From assembly GCF_003471585.1 (NCBI RefSeq), contig NZ_QRJO01000011.1:5275-69274 (forward strand): a stretch of DNA of 64,000 bases. The letters are read 5' to 3'. Positions 9,597 to 18,586 of the stretch are shown piece by piece; the stretch's first letter is position 1, and the number at the start of each line of letters is the position of its first letter. The notes under the pieces were generated by a model. It was not told the origin of the DNA. It saw nothing but the letters and a program-made list of their open reading frames with translations, and searched no databases. This DNA is from Collinsella sp. AM18-10. Lineage in GTDB: Bacteria > Actinomycetota > Coriobacteriia > Coriobacteriales > Coriobacteriaceae. Both the position numbers and the translations under genes were made by a program.

Positions 9597-10526
9597 CTAA
9601 GCAGCGAGATCGGACGCGTCTTGGTAGGACGCCATAGGACGGGTAGCGCCCGCGACCGTGGTCACCAGATCGCGAACGCGGGAGAACGTGGCAGTGACCA
9701 CCTCGTTGGCACGGCTGTAGTCGACATCGCGCTCGTAGAGCGAAACGAGCGCACGGCCCATGCCATAGGTGCCCGCGGCAGCAGTGAGCGCCTTGACGGC
9801 AAACCCAATATGCGGCGTCTGCTTGACGAGCGCGCGGGTGACCGCGCGGATCACAAGACCGCCGACAAGCACGCCCGCGACCTCGTAGCCGCGCTCAGGC
9901 TTAATGCCGCGTCCAAAGACGGCAGCGAGCTCAAAGAGCATGCCCACCTGCGCCAGCGCCATAACGGGATAATCGGCGCCCGGCAAAAACACCAGCGCAC
10001 CGGTCGCCATATTGGTGAGCGCGCACGAGGTGATGATACGATTGGCCGCCGCGATGCGCATGAAGGCAAAGTTCGCCGCAAAAGCCGTTTCCTTTTCGGT
10101 GCGATCGAGAATCCAGCGGGCAAGCGTCTCGAGCAGATACGTCTTATCGGTTGCCGCTACCACGCCGAGCACAGGCGTGGACTCCTCGATAAACGGCACC
10201 TCCACAGCAGACTCGGCAAGCACGCACACGGGGGCGCCGGCGATCACGAGCTCCTGCACGGCACTCTCCAAGCGGTCGGAGCCGCACGAGAGCACCAGCA
10301 CCACATCGGTATCGGTCTTTGGAGCAATTCGCTCCTCCCCCAGACGCTCGACGCGCACAATGCCCGAGGTCGTCTGCGGTACAAAGGCGTCACGCACCGT
10401 CTCGGCCAGAAAGCGCGAGGCGGACGAATCCAAATAGACCGAGACGCGCACCGGCGTATCGGAATCCTTCTTAACGGACGCGCCCATCTTAAAAGCGCGG
10501 GTCAGCTTATCTACGGGAATTTTCAT
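9597..10526 (-). CDS. conserved hypothetical protein with hydrophobic C-terminal half
   Basis: A 309-residue protein I do not recognise with certainty. The N-terminal half reads as an alpha/beta nucleotide-type fold (VRVSVYLDSSASRF, VVLVLSCGSDRLE, VCVLAESAVEVPF). The second half (about 150-270) is alanine-rich and hydrophobic, with possible membrane segments, and recalls DUF697 proteins that follow small GTPases. No P-loop is visible. It lies ten bases upstream of the radical SAM gene and 18 bases after rodA, so it may belong to the mre-rod transcript. A strong GGAGGGG site precedes ATG 10524-10526. Confidence 0.6.
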   Translation of the reverse strand: MKIPVDKLTRAFKMGASVKKDSDTPVRVSVYLDSSASRFLAETVRDAFVPQTTSGIVRVERLGEERIAPKTDTDVVLVLSCGSDRLESAVQELVIAGAPVCVLAESAVEVPFIEESTPVLGVVAATDKTYLLETLARWILDRTEKETAFAANFAFMRIAAANRIITSCALTNMATGALVFLPGADYPVMALAQVGMLFELAAVFGRGIKPERGYEVAGVLVGGLVIRAVTRALVKQTPHIGFAVKALTAAAGTYGMGRALVSLYERDVDYSRANEVVTATFSRVRDLVTTVAGATRPMASYQDASDLAA

Positions 10527-10544
10527 AGCAAACCCCTCCAGCGG

Positions 10545-11771
10545 TTACGCGGCGCCCGAACGATGCCGCCATATGGATTGTACGATACCCACCGTCAGCA
10601 GCTGAATCATCATCGAAGACGAACCGAAGCTAATAAACGGTAGCGGAATACCGGTAATCGGCATCATGCCGATGCACATGCCGATGTTTTCGAAGGTCTG
10701 GAACGCCCACATGCCAACGATGCCCACACACGATAGGCGCAAGAACAGCGACTCACACTTAAAGGCGACGCGAATCGTCGAAAAGATCAGCAGCACGTAG
10801 AGGCACAGGAGCAAAAAGGAACCGCAAAAGCCAAAGGTCTCGGACAGGAAGGCGAAGACGAAGTCGGTGTGGAACTCGGGCAGAAAGCCGCCGGCCGACT
10901 GCGTCGCATGGCCCAAACCCTTACCAAAGAAGCCGCCCGAGCCAACGGCGATAAGCGACTGCTGCAGGTTGTAGGCATCGTCCGAATCGGCATTATCGGG
11001 GTCGATAAAGACCGTCAGGCGGTTCATCTGATACTGCTTGATGAGCACATCGTGGCCGAGCAACGAATCAAAGACCGAATCGAGCGCCAGGACGAGGGCC
11101 ACCAGGCCCACAAGCAGGGCCAGGGTCGACAGCACCCATTCGCGGCGCGCACCGCTCATGCAGATGACGATGGCGCCCGAGACCAGCACGACCAGGCCCG
11201 AGCCCAGGTCGCCCATGGCAACGACGGCCAAAAACGGGATGGACAGCATGCCGCAGAGCTTGACGTAGTCGCGAACGGTATCGATGCGGCCGTTATACTG
11301 CGAGCCAAGCGTGGCGATAAAGAAGATGGTGATGAGCTTGGCAAGCTCAACCGGCTGGAATGTCAAGCCGATACCGGGAATCTTGATCCAGCCCGTCATG
11401 CCCAGACCGCCCGTATAGGACAGGCCCGGAATCTTGGGCGAGAAGATCACGATCAGGTCGATGACGAGCAGCGCCGTCGAGAAGTTAGAGATGCCGCGCA
11501 GATCGGTACGCCAGACGAGCACCGCAAGCACCGCGCCAATGCCAATGCCCAGCAGGTGGCGCGAGAATGAGGCGTCGGCCTTAAACTGTGACGCCGACCA
11601 AATAATGATGGCGCCATAGGCAACGAGCGCGACGGTAGCCAGCAGCACACCGATATGCACCTTTTGGCGAAACGTACCGCGCGAGGCCGAAAGTTGCTTG
11701 TTGACGCGGTCCAGGCTGCTGCGAGAGCCGGTCTTGGTTGAACGGAACAGATCCGCCGGAGAAAAATCCAT
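10545..11771 (-). CDS. rodA: rod shape-determining peptidoglycan polymerase RodA (SEDS family)
   Basis: A 408-residue polytopic membrane protein with about ten hydrophobic segments starting near residue 38. RodA is the glycosyltransferase of the elongasome and works with PBP2. Visible SEDS features are GWIKIPGIGLTFQPVELAKL, LGSGLVVLVSG and the C-terminal GMMPITGIPLPFISFGSSSM. Roughly 35 basic, polar residues precede the first membrane helix. It starts 9 bases after mrdA with AGGAGG five bases before the ATG, and is the last core gene of mreB-mreC-mreD-mrdA-rodA. Confidence 0.94.
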   Translation of the reverse strand: MDFSPADLFRSTKTGSRSSLDRVNKQLSASRGTFRQKVHIGVLLATVALVAYGAIIIWSASQFKADASFSRHLLGIGIGAVLAVLVWRTDLRGISNFSTALLVIDLIVIFSPKIPGLSYTGGLGMTGWIKIPGIGLTFQPVELAKLITIFFIATLGSQYNGRIDTVRDYVKLCGMLSIPFLAVVAMGDLGSGLVVLVSGAIVICMSGARREWVLSTLALLVGLVALVLALDSVFDSLLGHDVLIKQYQMNRLTVFIDPDNADSDDAYNLQQSLIAVGSGGFFGKGLGHATQSAGGFLPEFHTDFVFAFLSETFGFCGSFLLLCLYVLLIFSTIRVAFKCESLFLRLSCVGIVGMWAFQTFENIGMCIGMMPITGIPLPFISFGSSSMMIQLLTVGIVQSIWRHRSGAA

Positions 11772-11780
11772 CGCAACCTC

Positions 11781-13850
11781 CTATCGAACCGAAGAATCGC
11801 CCGAGGCCGAAGAGGTATCGGGCTCGTCATAAATCGCGCCGAGCACGTCGCGCACGACATGCATCGCGGTATCTGAGCCACCGCCGCCCTGCTCCAGGAC
11901 AGTAGCGATGACATACTTGGGATCATCGGCCGGCGCATAGGCGCAGAACCACGCGTATTCGTCCTCGCCGCTTTTCTCGCCCGTGCCCGACTTGCCGTAT
12001 ACCTGCGGCGTCAGGGTGCCAAAGTGAGCCGCCAGGGACGTCGATGCCGTGTAAATCACGTCGTGCATGCCGTTGCGAACAAGAGCCAAATCCGAATCGC
12101 TGTTGATCTTGGCCTCCAGGCGCTTCTTCTTGCCCTTGCCGTTGTACTTATAGGCATCGCCGTCGCCATCGCGCGACACGGCAGACAAAAACACGTGAGG
12201 CACGTACTGTTTGCCGCCGTTGGCAAGGCCCATGTAGGCGCATGCCATCTGCAGAGGCGTCACCAAAATGTCGCCCTGGCCGATGGCGATGTTGGTCATA
12301 TCGCCGGCATTCCACTTGCGGTCTTCGGCAGAGGCGTCGGTAAAGTACGACTCTTTCCACTCGGCATCGGGAATACGGCCCGCGCCCTCACTCGGCAGAT
12401 CGATACCGCAGGTCTTGCCTAGGCCCCAGCGACGAAAGACCTCCTGCAGCCCCTCGGAATGTTGCTCGTCATAAAAGAACGCCTTGCCCATGTCGTAGAA
12501 GACGGGGTCGCACGAGTTGGCGATACCCGACTGCAGCGTCATGGTGCCGTGGCCAGACGTCAACCAGCAGCGCTTGCCCCAAGCCTTGCCCAAGCCCGTC
12601 CAATAGCCCGTGCAGTTGGTTGTCTGTGTTGAAGTGTAGGTTCCAAACTCAAGACCGGCCAGTGCCGAGAGCGGCTTGATGGTCGAGGCCGACATGTACT
12701 GTCCGCTAATGGCGCGGTTGAGCAGCGGGTGCGAACCCTTGTCATCATTGAGCTCGGTCCACACGTCATTTGAGACGCCGCCGATAAAGACGGAAGGATC
12801 GAACTTGGGCTCGCTCGCCATGCCCAGGATCTCGCCATTGTTGGGATCGAGACACACCACAGCGCCGTTGCCGGCATTGCTGTAGCCAGTGGTCTTGGCA
12901 AGCTCGATGGCGCTCGCCAGCGCCGTCTCACAGGCCTGTTGGATCTTAAGGTCGAGCGTGAGCTTAATGTCGGAGCCGGCCTTGGCGGGCACGGCGCCGG
13001 CCTGACCGGTCACATTGCCCGAGGCATCGACCTTGACGGTCTGCTCGCCACGAATACCCTGCAGCAGGTTTTCGTAGTAGCTCTCAACACCCGCCTGGCC
13101 CACGATATCGCCCGACTGGTACGTAATCCGGCCAGCAGAAGCATCATCATCGCCAGAGGTTTTCTTATTCTGGGCCTCGAGCTGCTCGGAGGTAATGGTG
13201 CCGGTATAGCCCAAGATATGGCATGCCGTCTCGCCATATGGATACTGGCGCTCGGTACGCTCGGCAATCTTGACGCCCGGGAACTCGCCGGCGTGCTCCT
13301 GAATATAGGCAACCGTGGAGCGACGGACGTCCGTCGCGATGGTATGCAGGCTCTGAGCACCCTCGGAATTGTCCTGAATATTGCGCAGAACCGCCACGTA
13401 GGGCATACCGAGCACGTTGGCAAGATGGCGAACCAGAACCTCATCCTCGGCAAGGTCGCGGTAGGCCACGACAGCAAGTGAGGGACGGTTCTGGACAAGT
13501 GCCACGCCATTGCGGTCGAGGATGCGGCCGCGCACAGCGGGTGTGGTAACGGTGCGCGTCTGATTGCTATTAGCCTGCTTTTCGTAATAGTCCGACGAGA
13601 CCATCTGCATGCCCCACAGCTTAACGGCAAGCGCCGCAAACATCGCGCCCACACCCGTGGTGAGGATGGAAAAGCGGCCCTTAAAGGCGGTCGCCGCGGT
13701 ATTGCCCTCGCCCTCGGTGGCGCGCGGGGCCGTTCCATGCTGCGTATCGTAGGTAAATCGGGAATCGCCACGACGCATGATGACCAGCGCGACCACGATG
13801 GCCACGACCAACACGATACCGGCGATAATAACCGTCAACTGGGAAGACAT
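11781..13850 (-). CDS. mrdA: penicillin-binding protein 2 (elongasome transpeptidase)
   Basis: A 689-residue class B PBP that crosslinks peptidoglycan with RodA. A dimerisation domain (about 100-290, VRGRILDRNGVALVQNRPSL) precedes the transpeptidase domain with SxxK at S389-TI-K392, an SCD triad in ANSCDPVFYDMG and KSGTGEKSG in the KTG position. Hydrophobic stretches occur at residues 5-25 and again at about 62-80, so there may be an extra N-terminal membrane helix compared with single-pass PBP2. ATG 13848-13850 follows GGGGAGG. It lies 13 bases after mreD. Confidence 0.93.
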   Translation of the reverse strand: MSSQLTVIIAGIVLVVAIVVALVIMRRGDSRFTYDTQHGTAPRATEGEGNTAATAFKGRFSILTTGVGAMFAALAVKLWGMQMVSSDYYEKQANSNQTRTVTTPAVRGRILDRNGVALVQNRPSLAVVAYRDLAEDEVLVRHLANVLGMPYVAVLRNIQDNSEGAQSLHTIATDVRRSTVAYIQEHAGEFPGVKIAERTERQYPYGETACHILGYTGTITSEQLEAQNKKTSGDDDASAGRITYQSGDIVGQAGVESYYENLLQGIRGEQTVKVDASGNVTGQAGAVPAKAGSDIKLTLDLKIQQACETALASAIELAKTTGYSNAGNGAVVCLDPNNGEILGMASEPKFDPSVFIGGVSNDVWTELNDDKGSHPLLNRAISGQYMSASTIKPLSALAGLEFGTYTSTQTTNCTGYWTGLGKAWGKRCWLTSGHGTMTLQSGIANSCDPVFYDMGKAFFYDEQHSEGLQEVFRRWGLGKTCGIDLPSEGAGRIPDAEWKESYFTDASAEDRKWNAGDMTNIAIGQGDILVTPLQMACAYMGLANGGKQYVPHVFLSAVSRDGDGDAYKYNGKGKKKRLEAKINSDSDLALVRNGMHDVIYTASTSLAAHFGTLTPQVYGKSGTGEKSGEDEYAWFCAYAPADDPKYVIATVLEQGGGGSDTAMHVVRDVLGAIYDEPDTSSASGDSSVR

Positions 13851-13863
13851 CTACGGGCCTCCC

Positions 13864-14430
13864 CTATTTGAGCTTGCGAGTCTTGGGCTTAAAGCGCATA
13901 CCCGTCTGGCGTCCGCCACGTGCGGAGAATCCATAGCCGGACTGCGGCACGACGCCGGACATCAAAAACGGAATGGCAACCAGACCCGTCAGGATCGAAG
14001 ACGGCAGCGCATGACCGAAGATCGCCACGACAAAGCTCGTCTCCAAACCCATAAACAGCAAGATGATGCTGTAGATCACATTAATGACGAGCGCAAAGGC
14101 GCCCACAGTGATGCCGCGCGCACTCGGGGTACCGCTCGTTTGACCGGCAGCGCTGTGCACCAGGGCAAAAGAACCCACGGTCAGCAGGAGCGACATAACT
14201 CCCACCGGCACGGCAGCGGACAGGTCATAAAACAAGCCGCTGCAAAAACCGCACACGACGGCACGGGTCGGGTCGCCCGAGAACACGCTTAGGCACACCA
14301 GGATAATCATGAAGTTGACGCGACCGCCCGCAATGGAGATCTGCGGTGCCAGGCCTGCCTGCAGCAGCACGCACACGATGGCGGCGATTACAAACGTGCG
14401 GGAGCTCATCCCCTGCTCGTGTAGATCCAT
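13864..14430 (-). CDS. mreD: rod shape-determining protein MreD
   Basis: A 188-residue membrane protein with four to five hydrophobic segments, the first at VIAAIVCVLLQAGLAPQISI. The GGRVNFMIILVCLSVFSGDPTRAVVCGFCSGLFYDLSAAVPVG region matches MreD. MreD links MreC to the elongasome in the membrane. I start it at ATG 14428-14430, seven bases after GGGGG; another ATG six bases earlier is too close to the ribosome site. A basic C-terminal tail (MRFKPKTRKLK) ends the protein. It is between mreC and mrdA. Confidence 0.9.
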   Translation of the reverse strand: MDLHEQGMSSRTFVIAAIVCVLLQAGLAPQISIAGGRVNFMIILVCLSVFSGDPTRAVVCGFCSGLFYDLSAAVPVGVMSLLLTVGSFALVHSAAGQTSGTPSARGITVGAFALVINVIYSIILLFMGLETSFVVAIFGHALPSSILTGLVAIPFLMSGVVPQSGYGFSARGGRQTGMRFKPKTRKLK

Positions 14431-14441
14431 GGACATGCCCC

Positions 14442-15440
14442 CTATTCGCTCGAGCCGGAATCGGTCGTCTCGGACGTGTCGGAACCGTCATCCGAGCTCT
14501 CGTCCTTCGTCTTGGTCGCAGCATCGCGCGACGTTCCCTGCGGCGTGCTATTAGCGGTGCTCACGTCCTCATCCGAGGCCGACTGTTCGTCGGTCAGCGA
14601 GGTGATGACCAGCACTTCCTCGTTGTTCTCGGCCGTCGTCTGGGCGCGTACCACAATGGTGTAGTACACGTCGTTTGCCGATTTCTCAACCGACGAGACG
14701 GTGCCGAGCGGAAGGCCCTTGGGGAACACACCGCCAATGCCCGAGGTCACGATGATGTCGCCAACCTTAACGTCGGAGTCGACGCTCACGTACTCAAGAC
14801 GCAGCGTGCCGTCAGCCTGACCCTGCAGCATGCCCTGGGCGCGCGTGTCCTGCACCATAGCGGACACGCCCGAGTTCTCATCGCCGATCAGACGCACGGT
14901 GGACGTCTTGGCCGAGACTTCGATAATCTGTCCGATAACACCAGCCGAACTCGTCACAGGCATGTTGATGGTAAGCCCGTCGGCAGAACCTTTATCGATG
15001 GTAACGGTCGAGGTCCAGGCATCGCCCGAAGCGCCGACGATACGAGCTGCAGTGGACTTGAGGTTGTAGGTCGACTGCAGACCGACCAGACCCTCCAGTC
15101 GCTCGGCGGTCTTTTGAGCCTCGGAGAGCTCGGCAACCTTGGAGGTCAGCTCCTCATTTTGCTTCTTAAGCTCGTCAAGCGTGTCCTGTGACGCCGTAAG
15201 GTTAGAGAACACGTTACCGATCGCATTGAAGGGAGCCGCCACAGTCGAGCCCAGAAAACGCACCGGCGAGGTAATCGTCGTCATGCCCGAACGAACGGCA
15301 TGAATCGGCCCCGTCTCGCCCTCACGAATATAAAACGTGAGCAGCAACACCGAAATCAGGCTGAAAACAATCAACGGGCGCATACCCGTTGATTGTCGCT
15401 TGGTATTCAGATTTGTGGAGAAACCCGAAGATCGTGCCAA
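14442..15440 (-). CDS. mreC: rod shape-determining protein MreC
   Basis: A 332-residue bitopic protein. A single membrane segment (about 21-38, LIVFSLISVLLLTFYI) is followed by a coiled coil (about 85-115, LDELKKQNEELTSKVAELSEAQKTAERLEGL) and the MreC beta domain, with RIVGASGDAWTSTVTIDKGSADGL and a VTSSAGVIGQI segment. The last about 55 residues are Ser/Thr/Asp-rich and probably disordered outside the cell. The TTG start at 15438-15440 has AAAGGTGG seven bases before it. It sits 21 bases after mreB. Confidence 0.93.
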   Translation of the reverse strand: MARSSGFSTNLNTKRQSTGMRPLIVFSLISVLLLTFYIREGETGPIHAVRSGMTTITSPVRFLGSTVAAPFNAIGNVFSNLTASQDTLDELKKQNEELTSKVAELSEAQKTAERLEGLVGLQSTYNLKSTAARIVGASGDAWTSTVTIDKGSADGLTINMPVTSSAGVIGQIIEVSAKTSTVRLIGDENSGVSAMVQDTRAQGMLQGQADGTLRLEYVSVDSDVKVGDIIVTSGIGGVFPKGLPLGTVSSVEKSANDVYYTIVVRAQTTAENNEEVLVITSLTDEQSASDEDVSTANSTPQGTSRDAATKTKDESSDDGSDTSETTDSGSSE

Positions 15441-15461
15441 ATGGAATCCACCTTTTGGAAA

Positions 15462-16505
15462 TTAAGCATTGGTCTGGACGAAGCCGCCATCAAACGCATT
15501 GGCCTCGAGCACGCGGGCACAGCCGTTAACAACGTTATCGAGCGCCGTGGGGCTGACGTTGACCGAAACGCCGGTCTCATCGCGCAGGCGCACGTCGAGA
15601 CCGCGCAGCAGCGCGCCGCCACCGGTCAGCAAAATGCCGTAGTACATAAGGTCCGAGGCAAGATCGGGAGGCGTAGCGTCGAGTGCGTCCTTGACGGCCT
15701 TGGCCATCTCGTCGAGCGGCTTGTTGAGCGCGCGACGAATCTCCTCGCTCTCGATGCGCACGGTCTTGGGCAGACCGGTAATCACGTCGCGGCCGTTGAC
15801 CTCGACGTCGAGCTCATCCTTGAGCGGCACGGCGGAGCCGACCTTGATCTTGATGTCCTCTGCCGTACGCTCGCCGATGGCCAGGTTGTAGGCATCACGA
15901 ACGTGCGTGAGGATGGCCTGATCGAACTCGTCGCCGGCAATACGGATGGACTGCGAGACGACGATGCCGCCCATAGCGATAACGGCAACCTCGGTGGTAC
16001 CGCCACCGATGTCGATGACCATGGAGCCGGTGGGTTCCTCGACGGGCAGGTCGGCGCCGATGGCAGCCGCCATGGGCTCTTCGATCAGATAGGCCTGGCG
16101 GGCACCGGCCTGGATCGTGGCCTCAAAGACAGCGCGCTTCTCGACCGACGTGACACCGGAGGGAACGCAGACGACAACACGCGGACGTGGAGTCCACGGA
16201 TAGCGCTTCTCGGACGCCTTGTCGATAAAGTAGCGAAGCATGGCCTCGGTAACATCGAAGTCGGCGATGACGCCGTCCTTCAGGGGACGAACGGCCACGA
16301 TGTTGCCGGGCGTACGGCCGAGCATGCGCTTTGCCTCGATACCGACCGCCAAGATGCGCTCGTCGTTCTTGTCGATGGCGACAACAGAGGGCTCGCGAAT
16401 GACGATGCCCTTGCCGCGCACGGAGACAAGCGTATTGGCGGTGCCGAGGTCGATGGCAAGATCGCCCGCATAGCTACCGAAGAACATATCCATCAAAGAA
16501 AACAA
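15462..16505 (-). CDS. mreB: rod shape-determining protein MreB (bacterial actin)
   Basis: A 347-residue actin-like ATPase that forms membrane-bound filaments organising side-wall synthesis. Phosphate-1 DLAIDLGTANTLV, phosphate-2 VIDIGGGTTEVAVI and adenosine motif LTGGGALLRGLD are all present. The TTG at 16503-16505 has AGGAG five bases upstream; an internal ATG five codons later is an alternative. Its presence with mreC, mreD, mrdA and rodA indicates a rod-shaped cell growing by lateral wall insertion. Confidence 0.96.
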   Translation of the reverse strand: MFSLMDMFFGSYAGDLAIDLGTANTLVSVRGKGIVIREPSVVAIDKNDERILAVGIEAKRMLGRTPGNIVAVRPLKDGVIADFDVTEAMLRYFIDKASEKRYPWTPRPRVVVCVPSGVTSVEKRAVFEATIQAGARQAYLIEEPMAAAIGADLPVEEPTGSMVIDIGGGTTEVAVIAMGGIVVSQSIRIAGDEFDQAILTHVRDAYNLAIGERTAEDIKIKVGSAVPLKDELDVEVNGRDVITGLPKTVRIESEEIRRALNKPLDEMAKAVKDALDATPPDLASDLMYYGILLTGGGALLRGLDVRLRDETGVSVNVSPTALDNVVNGCARVLEANAFDGGFVQTNA

Positions 16506-16565
16506 CGCAACTCCTGATGTGTTGGATGATTGCTGGAAAACTACTAGCTCATCATACTAGCGCAA

Positions 16566-16598
16566 GCCCGGCACCTCACTTGCGGTGAAGCGCCGGGC
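16566..16598. other. GC-rich hairpin between the TPR gene and mreB
   Basis: GCCCGGC at 16566-16572 pairs with GCCGGGC at 16592-16598, with a further short internal stem. No T-run follows on either strand, so it may be a weak terminator or a structured leader of mreB rather than a full intrinsic terminator. Confidence 0.4.
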
Positions 16599-16620
16599 AA
16601 AGCTAAATCCCATAAGGTCA

Positions 16621-17925
16621 CTACTGGTTGTCAGCAGCCGAGAAATCCATATCAAGCGAAGAAACGGCCCAGCCGATATGGTTGTCGGAGCGCACGAATT
16701 TGACGGTGTACTCCTGCTCGCCGCCCTTGGACAGCGATGCCCTCACCTTGGCGGTCGTCTCGGTCATGGACTGATCCATGCCCTCGACGGACACGGTGGC
16801 ACCCTGCGGAATCGAGGAGATGATCATCGACTTAGCGTCCTCGGACAGGCTCGAGGCCAGGCAAGACTCGGCCTTTGCGGCGTCACCGTCGCCGGCAGCC
16901 TGGAACAGATCGGTAACGACAGACTCCTGAGACGGGAAGCCAAAGCCGCGCGTGTAGGCAAAGCCCAGACCGCCCGCGGCGATCAAAATGAGCAGAAGCA
17001 GCACGATGAAGACTTTAAGACCCGTGTGGCGATGGCGACGACGGACCTTGGCCTGCTTACGATCCTGACGGTCCTGCTGGACCATCTCGGACTCGGACAG
17101 CGTAAAGAAGCCGGTGTCCGAGGGATCGGGCATAAACTGACCGGTCGCGCCGGTAGGATCGAGCGGATCGACGGCAGAAGCGTCCATCGCGGGCGCCGGA
17201 GCCGTGGCCATGGCCGTCTGGGCAGACAGCGCGGCAAGCGAATCGTGCACGCGGGCAAGCTCGTCGGCCTGCTCGGAGGTGAGCTGGTAGATGCCATCGG
17301 CAGTAGCGGCGTTAAAGGCGTCGAGTGCGTCGGAGGGACGGCCGGCGGCAGAAAGCGCCTGACCCATGCCGGCGTTGAGCGCACGCGTGTCGTCGCGGGG
17401 GCCGGCAAAGTCGATAGCCGTGCGGTAGGTCTCCACGGCATCCGCCGGACGGCCGAGCTTAATGAAGCAACGACCGAGCTCGCCGAGTGCGGCGGCAGGA
17501 GCCGGATTGGCGCCGTCGATGGCAGCCTGACGGAAGGCGGTTCCTGCGTTGGCATAGTCGCCCGACTGGAACAGCGCATTGCCCAGGCCCAGATAGGCCT
17601 TGAACGGCGTGGCATAGGAAGCATCCTGCGTAGCAGCAGAGAACGCCTGAGCGGCCGTCGTGTAGTCGCCCACGGCGGCAAGCGCCTTGCCGCGGTTGGT
17701 GAGCAGCGCGCCGCGCTTGCCGTAGGTGCCGTCGTTGAGGGCGGCGGCATAGGCCTCGGCGGCCTCGGCATACATGCCCAGGTGCATCAAGGCGTTGCCA
17801 CGAAGGTGATCTGCCTCGCCCATAATCTCATCGGGAGTCTTTGCCGCCCCAAGCATCTGGGCTGCAGCGGAAAAATCACCCGCGCGGTAAGCGGCGCGGC
17901 CCTGTTGGATCAGCTGGCTATTCAA
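16621..17925 (-). CDS. TPR-repeat protein with one membrane segment
   Basis: A 434-residue protein of unknown role. Residues 1-210 are tetratricopeptide-like helices (AYRAGDFSAAAQML, AYLGLGNALFQSGDYANAGTAFRQA, LGRCFIKLGRPADAVETY). A Pro/Ala-rich linker leads to a basic stretch (RKQAKVRRRHRHTG) and one membrane helix near residue 315 (LKVFIVLLLLILIAAGGLGFAY). The last about 100 residues resemble an extracytoplasmic DUF4878/lumazine-type small domain (VVTDLFQAAGDGDAAKAESCLA). The topology would place TPRs in the cytoplasm. The TTG start has AAGGGGA five bases upstream; it follows the cyclophilin gene by 11 bases. Confidence 0.75.
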   Translation of the reverse strand: MNSQLIQQGRAAYRAGDFSAAAQMLGAAKTPDEIMGEADHLRGNALMHLGMYAEAAEAYAAALNDGTYGKRGALLTNRGKALAAVGDYTTAAQAFSAATQDASYATPFKAYLGLGNALFQSGDYANAGTAFRQAAIDGANPAPAAALGELGRCFIKLGRPADAVETYRTAIDFAGPRDDTRALNAGMGQALSAAGRPSDALDAFNAATADGIYQLTSEQADELARVHDSLAALSAQTAMATAPAPAMDASAVDPLDPTGATGQFMPDPSDTGFFTLSESEMVQQDRQDRKQAKVRRRHRHTGLKVFIVLLLLILIAAGGLGFAYTRGFGFPSQESVVTDLFQAAGDGDAAKAESCLASSLSEDAKSMIISSIPQGATVSVEGMDQSMTETTAKVRASLSKGGEQEYTVKFVRSDNHIGWAVSSLDMDFSAADNQ

Positions 17926-17936
17926 GGAAGTCCCCT

Positions 17937-18479
17937 TTACTCGTGAACGATCTCGATATGGACGATCTCGTCGCCGGCACGCAGCTGCGAAATCACATCG
18001 AGACCCTCGACCGTGGTACCAAAGACGGTGTAACCGGAATCGAGGTTATGCTGGGCACCCAGGCAGAAGTAGAACTGCGAACCCGCGGAATCAGGATCCA
18101 TGGAGCGCGCCATGGCAAGGGCGCCATCGACATGGCTGTTGCGCGGATTAGTGGCAAACTCGCCCTTGATGCAGTAGCCGGGGCCACCAGTACCGGGCAT
18201 GCCGTCGGGGCCCTCAAGGCCGGCAGCGACGTCGGCGCCGGACATGTCGCGGGTATTGGGGTCGCCGCCCTGGATGACAAAACCGGGCACATAGCGATGG
18301 AACTTAAGGCCATCATAGAAGCCCATCGTTGAAAGCTCGCAGAAGTTCGCGACATGAATGGGAGCGCCCTCGCCGTCAAACTTGACCTTGATGGTACCCT
18401 TCGACGTCTCGATTACGGCGCACTCGTCGCCGGCAAGCTGATACTCGGGCGTGTAGAGCTCTTTCTTAAAACCAAACAT
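17937..18479 (-). CDS. cyclophilin-type peptidyl-prolyl cis-trans isomerase
   Basis: A 180-residue cytoplasmic cyclophilin (no signal peptide). The family motifs are clear: FHRYVPGFVIQGGDP (catalytic Arg in FHR), the GSQFYFCLG segment and LDSGYTVFGTTVEGLDVI. It isomerises X-Pro bonds during folding. About 20 extra residues at the N-terminus (FGFKKELYTPEYQLAGDE) precede the core, as in other actinobacterial forms. AGGAAGG lies upstream of ATG 18477-18479. It is likely co-transcribed with the downstream TPR gene. Confidence 0.92.
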   Translation of the reverse strand: MFGFKKELYTPEYQLAGDECAVIETSKGTIKVKFDGEGAPIHVANFCELSTMGFYDGLKFHRYVPGFVIQGGDPNTRDMSGADVAAGLEGPDGMPGTGGPGYCIKGEFATNPRNSHVDGALAMARSMDPDSAGSQFYFCLGAQHNLDSGYTVFGTTVEGLDVISQLRAGDEIVHIEIVHE

Positions 18480-18586
18480 GTGGTTCCTTCCTCGTGCGTT
18501 TAAAGCATATTTGTACGAATTGTAGCAATAAGCACAGGCTTACATCAATTGCGCACGTAGGTTATGCCGACTATGGCGAACTAATT

